Position numbers and translations under genes: made by a program. From the NCBI GenBank assembly GCA_947095585.1, contig OX352761.1, positions 29,107,777-29,171,776 of the forward strand: DNA of 64,000 bases, given 5' to 3'. Below the pieces are notes generated by a model. That model had not been told where the DNA came from. It worked only from the letters and a program-made list of their open reading frames with translations, and ran no database searches. Of the stretch, positions 10,823 through 22,000 are shown one piece after another. Source of the DNA: Nephrocerus scutellatus. Its lineage: Eukaryota > Arthropoda > Insecta > Diptera > Pipunculidae. Position 1 is the stretch's first letter, and each line of letters opens with the position of its first letter.

Positions 10823-11801
10823 ACTTAATTTTTAAAAAGGCTACATTTCGGCGGACTTAACTTCAATCCTGCAGCTTTAATGGTTTCCAGAACTTGCCGA
10901 AAATTATTCACGTGCTCATTAAATTTACGACCAAAAACAATGATGTCATCCAAATAGACTAGACATGTCTTCCAGCTAAGGCATCGCATGTTCCATCAAC
11001 CGCTTGAACGTAGCAGGAGCGTTTCCTAAACAAACCGGCATTACAGAAAATTGATACAAGCCGTTTCCCGCAGTAAATGCAGTCTTCTCCTTGTCGTTGT
11101 CATGCATTGCTACCTGCCAGTATCCGCTTTTCAGATCCAATGTACTGAAGATTCTGGCTCCAGATAAGGTGTCCAACGTGTCGTCTATACGTGGTAATGG
11201 ATAACTATCCTTCTTGGTGACATCGTTCAGTTTCCGATAGTCCACACAAAATCTCGTTGAACCATTTTTCTTTTGAACAAGTACCACTTAATTTTTAAAA
11301 AGGCTACATTTCGGCGGACTTAACTTCAATCCTGCAGCTTTAATGGTTTCCTGAACTTGCCGAAAATTATTCACGTGCTCATTAAATTTACGACCAAAAA
11401 CAATGATGTCATCCAAATAGACTAGACATGTCTTCCAGCTAAGGCCTCGCATGTTCCATCAACCGCTTGAACGTAGCAGGAGCGTTTCCTAAACAAACCG
11501 GCATTACAGAAAATTGATACAAGCCGTTTCCCGCAGTAAATGCAGTCTTCTCCTTGTCGTTGTCATGCATTGCTACCTGCCAGTATCCGCTTTTCAGATC
11601 CAATGTACTGAAGATTCTGGCTCCAGATAAGGTTTCCAACGTGTCGTCTATACGTGGTAATGGATAACTATCCTTCTTGGTGACATCGTTCAGTTTCCGA
11701 TAGTCCACACAAAATCTCGTTGAACCATTTTTCTTTTGAACAAGTACCACAGGTGAGCTCCATGGGCTTTTGGACTTCTCTATGATTCCATCATGCTCCA
11801 T
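10822..11801 (-). pseudogene. gypsy reverse transcriptase with internal 464-bp tandem duplication
   Basis: The minus frame encodes [44 protein letters not shown] and the [12 protein letters not shown] block, with YLDD-type codons further on. The whole block is present twice: 10822-11285 and 11286-11749 are direct repeats. I see only about three base differences between them (for example at ggtttcc[a/t]gaac, aagg[c/cc]tcgc and aagg[tg/tt]tcc). The junction falls inside gtaccac|ttaattttt. The duplication destroys the RT frame. Confidence 0.85.
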
Positions 11802-12187
11802 CTTCTTAACCAGCGTTTCTGCTTCTTGTTGCTTAGATAGTGCTAATCGTCTTGGCGCCTGTCGAATTGGAGTAGCATCTCCTGTATCGATTCAATGTCG
11901 CACTATATTGGTTTTACCCATGTCGTTGTCGCTGACAGCAAAAACGTCGGCAAATTGCTCTAGCGCCTTTTCTGCAGCTTGTCGCTGCGCTGCTGGAAGA
12001 TGTTTACATAGCGAATATATTATCTGCTTCCTATCCAGATCTAGTGGCGTATTTTTTACTTTTACAGGCTGACAGTTTGCGATACCGCCTACTTCCTAAG
12101 TCTTGCCAATAACTCTTCCTTCTTTTATCACGTTCGGTGATGGGCTAACATTCATTATTCTCACTGGTATCTTAGGCCGGAGTTTCA

Positions 12188-12736
12188 CTAGGGTTCTTCC
12201 GCATAGCAATCCGTTCTTATTGAATTGGTTGGCTCCACTATTCCTACTCTACTGTCAAGATCACCGTTCACCTTGCCATAGATGATTTCCTCGCACATCG
12301 GTGGTATCTTTCCTTTCTCTTCAGTGATGATTCTTAACCCGCCAATCTGGTTGTCGTTTATTTGCAGGGGTACTTCTACATTAAGCCATTTTAACACGTG
12401 GTACTTTAGATCAAGGGACATTTCGTGCTCTGTCATGAAATCCAAGCCCAATATGCATTCATCTGTAATGCTGGCAACAATAAACCGATGAAAAAACCGT
12501 ATTCCTCCAAACATGACACTACAGGAGCACTCTCCTTTAATTGCTGCGGCTTCAGCTGTCGCTGTTCTTAAATTATAATGAAATACTTTTTCCACTTGGC
12601 CTTTGGACACCACTTTGGGATTTACAACTGATCTGGAAGCTCCTGTTTCCAACACACCACAAACAACCAAGCTGTTGCTGTCCTTTCCAAGTTTGGCAAT
12701 GTTCACTGTGACCTTGAGGCTTTCTCCTCTCTGCAC
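12188..12736 (-). pseudogene. gypsy aspartic protease region, catalytic Asp changed to Glu
   Basis: The minus frame contains VCGVLETGASRSVVNP where retroviral-type proteases have L-D-T-G-A. A later ILGLDFMTEHEMSLDL block corresponds to the ILG flap-end motif. The Asp-to-Glu change at the catalytic position should abolish or greatly reduce activity. The frame continues to 12188 before a stop. A roughly 170-bp very AT-rich block (12775-12950) separates it from gag and looks like an insertion. Confidence 0.75.
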
Positions 12737-12959
12737 CAGCTTACGCCCCGTAAAGCTGGTGTAACTTAGTTTTCCTGGTCATAGACTAGAATAAGAAATT
12801 ATTTTATTAAGGTTTATAAAAGTTATTTTTAATGTAAAAAATATTTCCATTGAGTATTTATATATATAAATGTTTAATATTTTTATTTATTATTTATACA
12901 TATGTATAAATATTATATTTAAATAAAATTAATTATATGGTATAGCCTCTTAGCACGAT

Positions 12960-14475
12960 TCACAGGCTGTACTGTAGTTTGTATTGATCTTGGTTCCTTG
13001 CAGTCACGGATAAAATGTCCAGGCTTCTGACATCTAAACATTTTGGACGGGAATTAGATGTGGAATTCCTGTCGTTCTGGAAGCGTCCAGTCTTTGATTT
13101 TCTAATCTTCTCATAAATGAGGGCTTCTATTTGTGTGATGTCCTCAGTTTCCAACTTGCGCAATCTTACTAAATCAGTGGACAAACTGGCTCTAACTGCT
13201 TCGTATTCCAAAGCCGATGCCAACACTTCATTCATCGACTTTCCTCTGGCTGTTGTCCTGAAATGAAGCTTCAACTGTTCTTCTGGAATAGCATTGATGA
13301 ACGCATCAACTGCCAATCCGTCCATGATACCAGCCGGAACCTCACAATAGGCTTGTCGTGCTAGCTTAGTTATTTCCCGCTCTAATTCTTGAAGCCGTTC
13401 TCCTCGCTTTTGTTTCTTCATCTGGAGCTGTATTTTGCTTAGCTCCTGTATGTGAGACTGTCCATAACGCAAGTCCGACTCTTTCAAGATTCTTCCGGAA
13501 CTCATCTCGGCATTTGGAATCATTTGCAATACATCAGCCGCCGTGCCCCTCAACGCTAGGATCAGAGAATTAAGCTGTTCTTACGCACCCCATCCATTGT
13601 GTTGTACAGCAGCTGCAAACCGGACTTTTAAATTTTCAAAAGCTGTGTCACCATCGAACGCAGGTGGCTTCAAAACTCCTTTCTGGTTACTAGAAAATTC
13701 TGGAATAACTCTGGAACTTTTTTGTTTGATGTTTTCTCTGACGAATTGCCTTCCAGACCACTCACCTTTCCTGTCACGTTCGTCTCGAGCGATTTTACTT
13801 CTTCTCGAAATGTTGCTTCAATTTCATTTTTTTTTTCACTTTTTAGCGTTAATTGAATTGCGCCCATTTCACCTCTTAGCTTTTCTTGAATAACATCCAG
13901 CTTTTGATTTTGCTGATCAAATTTGGAGTTCAATTCCTGCTTCAGTTCTTGGCTTTGTTTCTGCGATTGTTGAATTTGCTGTTCAAACTTAACGGTCAGT
14001 TTGGAATTTAACTGCTGATTTTGCTAATCCAATTCTTTCTTTAGACCTTGAATTTGCTGTTTCAACTTCTCGTTTAGCTTGGAACTCAATTCTAGATTCG
14101 TCTTTTTGTTCTCCTGACTTTGTTGCCGCGATTGTTCACTTTGTTGAATTAGCTCTTTTTTCTCACTTTACTTTGTTTACTTTGATGGTAAATTTTGCTG
14201 TTTATCTGCTCACTATGCTGGTCAAATTTACAGTTAATTTGTTGTGTTATGGAATTAAACATTGCTTCCATGTTTGGCACTTTTTTATTTTCCGAAGTAG
14301 ACGGTTTTCGCTCCACTAACTCCGTCTCAATTGAAAACAATTCACCGGCTTGCTGCTTTTTCCCTTTGACGAATTGCTGCAATCTTGTTTGTTTCTAGCG
14401 GTGCTTACCCTTACCCTTCCAGCTCTTCTTTAAGCTCCTGGGAACTATAGGATTTAATGTTCACTGCACTTTCCA
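12960..14475 (-). pseudogene. gypsy gag region, coiled-coil rich, frame-broken
   Basis: Minus-strand pieces at 14382-14149, 13933-13670 and 13553-12960 form a Gag-like protein. It has an N-terminal part, a long run of heptad-like Q/K/E-rich repeats (KFDQ, KLDVIQEKL), then a capsid-like region with DAFINAIPEEQLKLHFRTT and a final piece with ARNQDQYKLQYS. A CxxC-type knuckle may have existed around KCLDVRSLDILSVTARNQ, which is degraded here. An ATG near 14475 begins a short frame that stops quickly. Several stops and frameshifts make it a pseudogene. Confidence 0.7.
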
Positions 14476-14596
14476 TTTTATAATTTATTTATTTATTGTC
14501 CAACGATTTGTAAAATTCTATTCTCTCAATTTCCAAAATTTTATTGTCTCTCAATTTACACGATTTGCAAAATTTTAATGTCTCACGATTTGCAAA

Positions 14597-14614
14597 ATCC
14601 CACTTCTGACACCA
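14597..14614 (-). promoter_or_regulatory. primer binding site (tRNA-Leu type)
   Basis: Immediately inside the 5' LTR, the minus strand reads TGGTGTCAGAAGTGGGAT, complementary to a tRNA-Leu 3' end (...CCCACTTCTGACACCA). It is separated from the LTR end by two bases. Confidence 0.85.
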
Positions 14615-14616
14615 AT

Positions 14617-15279
14617 TGTTACGAAATTTAGGCTTTCGAGTTCGTAAAGGATTTTGCAAATAAAACACAACACAAGTTTATTAATTAACAAATAACAACT
14701 TTAATTCATAACAGTAATAAAAACACAATTTCACAATTTGTACTGCTGATAACTTTAAATGTACACAAGAAAACTTATAATACTTTTTTCTCTTAGGTAA
14801 TAGCTTAATTGCTTTGCAAGAACTTTTACAACTTCACTGGCTAAATTCCAATTAACTAATGAATTCTCTGCAGTGAACGCCACCTTTTAAACTCATTGAA
14901 AAGCTTCCAGAAACTTCCAATATTATAGACAGAAATATCGAGAAAATACCAGAAAATTGTAGCCTTATTCCCTTATTTACAAGTAAAGATACTTATATGT
15001 AATGAGTCATCTTCTTAAAATAGACTACATGTTCAATCATGTTCTTTTACAAAAACCGTGCACACCGCACAAACCGGTTTGACTACATTTTTGAACAGTA
15101 CCTAATGATTCAAACTTGCAGGCGGTTACATTTCCAATTTCAAATAATCTAAAGTCTTACAGCCTCAAAGTATGCTACATAAAAGGGCTAAGTTTTAGTA
15201 TGCAGTATTTACGTTGGGATTTATTTTAGGATTTGAATTCTATTATACTCGTAGGCGCTACTAACTACTTTTCGTTACA
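14617..15279 (-). repeat. 5' LTR of the gypsy element
   Basis: This 663-bp LTR starts tgttacgaaattta and ends ttttcgttaca, and is homologous to the two LTR copies at 4.7-5.9 kb. It lies next to the primer binding site, so it is the 5' LTR of the minus-strand element. The right flank is an (at)n run. Confidence 0.85.
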
Positions 15280-16060
15280 ATATATATATACCAATATATT
15301 CTGTGGTTTTAGTTAGACTTTTGTTCTGTTTATACAGCTCACTTCGGGCCGACATATTATCTATGGTTGTTGATGTGTCTTTGATTGGATCGAGGAGGTT
15401 TTCGTATTGCAACAAAAAATCACAATTATTAAAAAAACAACCCATAAAATTGAAATTTTTCGTCTAAATTCTCTAATTGAAGATATACATGTGTGCAAAG
15501 TTTGAATAAAATCGGGTTAGTTTTAAAAAATTTATTTGGGAGGCCCTCGGCCATTAAGCAAGATCACATTTTTTTTTTATTTGTAATAGACAGCAACTGA
15601 CAACCTACACAGAAATTAATAAATTGTGAATGCCTCTTAAACACATACAATACGTGGCATTTGAGATTTGGCATCACTTTTATTAGACAGTTCATAGGCG
15701 ATTAACGTCACTTTACACACAAATGGCTGCCGGTGTTAATGTAGTCGTTGGTATGGTTAAAGCGAAAGTTAACCTTAACGTCATTACTGTTCAAAGCATT
15801 TGTGAGATTTTATTTCTAATCTTTCCCTCGTATGTAGAAGGAATTCAATCAAAATTTGTGTAGTTATAAAAGAGAATATAATATACTATTAGTAAGATTT
15901 TAATATGAAAACTTAAAGTAGCAGATTCGTGTGAAAATTTATTTCCAAATAAGTGTATGTCCGTTTAGTTGTCATTTTTGCTATAGCCTTTAGTAGTAGT
16001 AGCCACATAAGTAAGAAATCAGAATTCCAATCAGCTTGCGACCAAAGACCACTTGCAAAA
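15280..16060. other. Usp8 upstream region with a dispersed repeat fragment
   Basis: Positions 15417-15560 carry the left end of the dispersed family described at 26670-28225: an acaacccataaaa block, a taaattctcta block, and then gtttgaataaaatcggg. The rest is AT-rich and holds the presumed Usp8 promoter and 5' UTR. I cannot place a start site. Confidence 0.5.
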
Positions 16061-19000
16061 ATGGCAGTAGTGAAGGAATTACATTTGGGCAAAAATATTG
16101 ATGATTTGGAAAAATATTATTCCCTTCCCGATGTTAAGACCAAGAAGATAACCATGTAAGTACACAAAAATCTAATTGTACTGACATCTGAGCATTGACT
16201 AGGTGTACTTTAAGGTTAATATCAACAGCTCGAAAACTGTACCAAAAGGCTGAGAAAAGTTGTCTTGAGGGCGACGAGGAATGGGGCTATGTTTATTATA
16301 TGAAATATTTCAATTTAATCGATTGCATCCGTAAAAAACCCGACTATGGGCAAAACAAACAATTTGTTCGACAAATGTTGGGTGGCAATGCCACACATAC
16401 GACTGCCATGTTTAAAGTTGAGACTCTTAATAATTCTTTGAGCAAACGATATCGTCGGTTAGCAGAAAATGCGATAATAGACATAAATCCATTGTTGGAT
16501 GCCAACAGCAATGAGAAGGACTTCAGTCAAAATACCCAATACGATATACTTCCAACTTTCATTGTTGCCGAGAATGATCATGGCAAATCAGTATCATTAA
16601 TGAAATGTGAAGAGCTTTTCCGTAATATTCAAAACAAGTCGAGTATTCTTATAATGGATTGTCGGTCGAAAAAGGATTTTGAAATATCGCATTTGCATTA
16701 TGCATGGAGTATGAATGTTCCCGAAGAATACATTATGACTGGGTAAGTTTTTTGTTAGAAGAAGAATTAGAAGTTTTTGAGTTTTAAAACTTTGTCTTTT
16801 AAAAAATGAATAGAATGTCAGCTGGAAAAGTTCAAGATAAATTAGATAGCAATGCGAAAGCCCTTTGGTCTTCACGATCTATTAAAGATCAAGTTATTCT
16901 AATGGATTGGAACTGTAGAGACGCTAATCCGGCCCCGAATTCCCCCATCTCCATACTGCGGGATATTTTACAAATGGTGAGACAAAAATTGTGTACTGAA
17001 TTACATTTCTTAATCTTGAAAACTCCTTTTTCAGTGGGATCCAGATGTTACTTACAGATCACCAATTAAAATCCTTAAAGGTGGCTACGAGTATTTTATC
17101 CTTATGTATCCAACATTGTGTACAAATCCAAGTGTTCAGGCACCGTATAGCAATAAATCCGAAGTTGAGTATATTGAAGATATTGAATACCCATCAATAC
17201 ATGACATTACCATGAAAGACGACATTCGGGAGCGTGTAGATTCAACGATACCTCCTTTATCCCAACTAGGTGGTAATGAAGACACGTCTGTTATTAGGCC
17301 GAGCGTTGATCGCTCAAGCAAATTAGCCGCAATAAAAACCTACGACGAAAAACAAAAACCTATTGTCGAAATAATTAAAGAACAAGAAATTCTTATGGAA
17401 AAAGCGCAAGAAAACGATGAGCAATTGCTTAGGGCCGAACATGATTGGAAAAAGGTAATCGATCAAAAGGAAAATACTAAGGCGGAAGAGCAGAAAAGCG
17501 ATCTAATACGTGTTGAACAGGAACTTATTTATAACATTATGCAGTTAGAAAGTACTGCTGCGGATTATGTAAGTTTCATTTGATCACTGACAAAAACAAT
17601 TTTACTAATATCTTTAAATTTTAGAAACTAGAAAACAATCGCTTACGTGATGAGCTTGAGGAGTACAAACGGCGTGAGAAAGAACAGCAACTTGGTGATA
17701 AACTGTCACCAAAAGATGTTGAGAACCTCGAAAAAGCTACCAAAAAGATCGAAACTAAAATACAAGAGCGCCAGAAACTTGATGAACAACATGAACGCGA
17801 TAAACAAATACGTGAAAAGCAACTAGCAATTGCCCGCGAACAAAAACGACATATGAAGCCGCCAGCTTATGAGGATGAGGAGATGTCAAAGCCAAAGATT
17901 CCTCAATTTGACCGATCAATAAAACCAACACAGCAGATGACTAATTTTATCGAGCAAGATAGACAAAGGGATTTCCTTCCTACGCCTGGAGCAGTAGTAA
18001 GTGAATTTAAATCCGTTGATCCGTTATTTTTATGTTTTGTATGGTATGTTTCATACTGGAATAGTATCAGTAATTTTAGGTTTAGCCAATTAGGTATAAT
18101 TAACTTTTTTTGTTATGTGGTCAAGAGAAGTCCTTACATGCAATACAGCTGCAACTTGTAGTAAGATTAAAGTTAAAGATTCAATTATGCTGTGCATATA
18201 GCTCTGATAAATAAAAATAGCAAGAGTTCTATGAGGATTCGTTACGCTTGGAGTCCGGCTAATTGTTCTCGCACAACTAATCTCGGTCTAGGGAAATTCT
18301 CAAAATTTTATTTTGTTAAAACATAAAATTACTTAAAAACTGAAGCAAAAAATAACTTAACTGATTATTAAATTGTTGTTAATATTGTTTATTATTAAAA
18401 AAGTAATACAATAACAAATTTAAAAGAAAAATAACGATGTTGTATCGAAAAGAAGCAAGGTGCAGCACTTGGAAGGTGACCGCTACTATCACAAAAAGAT
18501 TACAAACGTTTGTAAATAGGTGCCTACGGAACAACTCAACGGTTTTCTGGCCTAACCGTATTTTTAACAAACATCTTTAGCAGAGAACGGGTCAGGAACG
18601 AACATCCAACGACGGAAGTTTATGATAGAAATAAAATCTATTTTGTACTAATTATACAGTTATAGTGGGTTTCCGTAACAGGTATATTGTCTCTCTTGAT
18701 AGACTCTGCTTGATTTACGCTATACGGCCATCAGCACATGCAATTTTCAAATTTAAAGTGATGCGTCAAACTATAAATTCCCTCAATGAATAAACATAAA
18801 AAAACGTAAAACGTGCACTACGCCTAGTTAAAAACTACGACTCATCTGCTAGGGTATTTTAAAATTTTAATCGATAAACGTGCGTTGAAAAAAACCCACC
18901 CCTCTTCATGCTACTCTCTACAACAAGTATAGCAGTAGAATATCATCGGAAGAAGCAAGTGTAGTTTAAGTAATATTGAACTTGACTCAATGTTGTCTAT

Positions 19001-22000
19001 CTGTCTGCTGTGTTCTGGCCGTTCAATCTGATTGGTCACTATTTATATATATTTTTAACACAAAAGCAGTTTGCTTCATAAATCGGATTAGGCGCACGCA
19101 GAATATTGGAAAGTTTTTGCACCTTCCATAGTTGGTATTTTTTCCCTCACCACATAGTCAGTCGTTCGTTCTCTTTAGCTAAAGTCCACAAATGTCCGTT
19201 CGTAGAAATTACACTTGTCCTTCGTTGTTGGTGATTATTTGCATATGCTGCTGCCTCTGATCAAGATGATTGTTTTATCTGGTGTGAAAATCAATTTCCA
19301 TTCGTATAGTTTCATATGCCCACTGAAAAAGGTTTAAATAATATTGCAGTAATTTGTGATTTCAAAAAATTTAAATTTTTCTCTTTTATTTTTCACCCAT
19401 TGCATCATAGGGACGGGGTTTGACCGGTTTAAAAAATCTTGGAAACACCTGCTACATGAACAGTATTCTACAATGCCTAAGCAACACACAGCCACTGACG
19501 GAATATTGTATAACGAACAAATACAAAAGCTACATAAGTCGCTCGAATAAGACAAAGGGTCACATTGTCGAGGAAGTTGCTGCACTCATAAAGGTTCTGT
19601 GGAATGGCAATTACAAATGTGTTGCCAGCAAAGATTTGCGGGTATTCAAGTTGTGTTTAGCTTTGTGATTATCCAAGTATTTTATTTATTTTTTTACTTC
19701 TTTACAGTATGTCATCGGTCAATATCAGCAAATATTTCGTGGCATCGAACAGCAAGACTCACATGAATTTCTGACAATTCTAATGGATTGGCTGCATTCC
19801 GATTTGCAGACTTTGCCAGTGCGCGATAAACCACGAGAAAATATGCCTGCGTCAGAAAAAGCCTGGCTGGAATTTACTAAGGATCGCGAAAGCTTGATAT
19901 TGCGTTTATTTTATGGACAAATCAAAAGTACAGTCAAGTGTGCTGAATGTGAAAAGGAAAGTGCGACATATGAATGTTTTTCGAATTTAAGCCTGGAGCT
20001 GCCGTCGAGTGCGAATATGTGCTCGTTGAATCAGTGCATGGATATGTACTTCAGTGGCGAACGTATTCATGGATGGAACTGTCCAAATTGTAATCAGAAA
20101 CGTGATGCCATCAAAAAGTTGAACATTTCAAAACTGCCGCCAATCCTTGTGGTTCATCTTAAAAGGTAAAAAGTTTGTTCTTTTATCTCCTGCCTGTCTA
20201 CTTACAGCATTTTACATTTAAACTTCCTACTATTTGCATTTCATTACAGATTCTACGCCGACACAGATGCCATTGGACACTCGTACAAAAAAAATTCAAA
20301 CTATGTTCGGTTCCCGCTGGAGAATCTTGATATGACTCCATATATTGCAAAGTCAGGATTGCGTTCGATGTCACCGAAGACGTATCAACTGTACGGAGTG
20401 TCCAATCATTATGGCTCTATGGAGGGTGGTCACTATACGGCTTTCTGCAAAAGTGGGGTTTTTGACAGGTAAAAGCATGTATTCTCTTAGTAAGTATGTA
20501 GTAAACATATTATTTTTCCCTATGCTACGTAAAAAGCTTGCCTTTTTGTATCGGAACATAAGGTTAAAGTTTTTTTCCCGTACCAGAGGTTTTAAAGACG
20601 AACTTCTATACATTTAGGAATGATGCATTTTTTTAGTTTATTATAAAGAGTCCAAATATATGCAGAAAAAATTAATAGCTATATAGTTATGATGGTACAA
20701 TACCAAAACCGCTTAAAGTAAATTAATTATTTCGCTTGATGCAGCTGACACTGTGAACAAAAATTGAATTTTAGTTTTTTAACACAATACACTACGTAAT
20801 TTTTTAATTCTCTGTATTACCTTCGCTTTCTTGTGTTTGTTTATCTTTATGTATATAATTCTACTGCACGTGTGTATGTCACTGAACTCCTCCTAAACGG
20901 CTGGACCGATTTGAATGAATTTTTTTGTAAGCGTTTGGGTGACGCCCTGGATGGTTTAGATTCACAAATCAGCCCGGCAGATGGCGAAGAATATTCGAAC
21001 AAGTGTACATTTTTTGCCTGTATAAGTGTCGATTCTATAGTTTTCTGGATTAGTGAGTTGGTTAGGTAGTGGGGTGTAAGTGGGCGGGGGTCAGTGGGAT
21101 GGGGCAGCCGGGAAACGCGGGTGTAAGTGGGCGTGAAGTCAGTGGGCGGGAGGTCAGTGGCCGGAAAACGCCGGGTATTTCTGCTAATACTGATGCGACT
21201 AATACGTGTATGTATGTGTAGCGATATCGCAAAACAAATAGCTTTTCACAATTTCACAAAACGATCACAAACAAATTTATTGAAAGTGGGACAGGACAAC
21301 GTCTGTCGGGTCAGCTAGTATTTTATATTATCATCCAAACTTGTGTATCTCCGATGATAAACTTTCTATAAAAATTTGGAAGTGATCGAGCCGGGGGACT
21401 CTGATATAAATTTCTTAAAAATTAACCGGATTTTATTCAAACTTTGCAAATTTCTCCAATTAGAGCATTTACATGAAAAATTGTATTTTCTATGGATTGG
21501 TTTTTTATATTCCATTGTCTAGTCTGGTCTGGGATCCCGCACCGAACAACATCTGTAACAAAGACGAACAAATTGTATGAAGGAACGACGTATTTCTTCA
21601 ACCAAAATATTCACATGGTTAGGAGAGCTATAATGCATTATACCTCTCCAACCCGTGCAAAAATTTAAGTTTGTAAGGCTTCGGTGAACGGGATACCTAA
21701 CTCTCATGAGTAAATGGTAACCTGCTCGGAAATCCTTTGTTATAAGACTCATTAAACCAGACAGCAGATAAACATACGCAGAAGATATCATGCCGCCCAA
21801 TGTTTAGGGATGAAAAACTGACATTGGTTCGAAATCGGGACTGGTTGAGTCATGGTTTGCAAAAGGTCTGGCCCAGACCAGACCAGACCAAAGTGAAGAT
21901 GTAAAAAATTACGATTATGTATATAAGAAATTATGAACAGTGATTTTAAAAAATTTTGTTTTCACCCGACTGCGGTAAAGCCAAAAGAAAGTGTTATGTT

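Larger units (their letters stand above)
5329..15279 (-). mobile_element. decayed Ty3/gypsy retrotransposon
   Basis: In minus-strand order the element has a 5' LTR (14617-15279), a tRNA-Leu-type primer site, gag, protease, RT, RNase H, an integrase split by an inserted LINE, a polypurine tract (AAGGTGGGGG, near 5920-5935) and a 3' LTR (5329-5918). The primer site, complementary to ...CCCACTTCTGACACCA, is the one used by the mdg3/blastopia/micropia type of insect gypsy element. Every gene is interrupted by stops, frameshifts, the 464-bp RT duplication or the 2.8-kb LINE. No envelope gene is seen. The flanks (gtac left, atat right) do not match. Confidence 0.85.

Noticed and set aside
15953..16060. 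N-terminal extension of Usp8 upstream of the ATG
   Set aside because: The frame is open but contains no ATG before 16061, and known Usp8 proteins start close to the MIT-like region.
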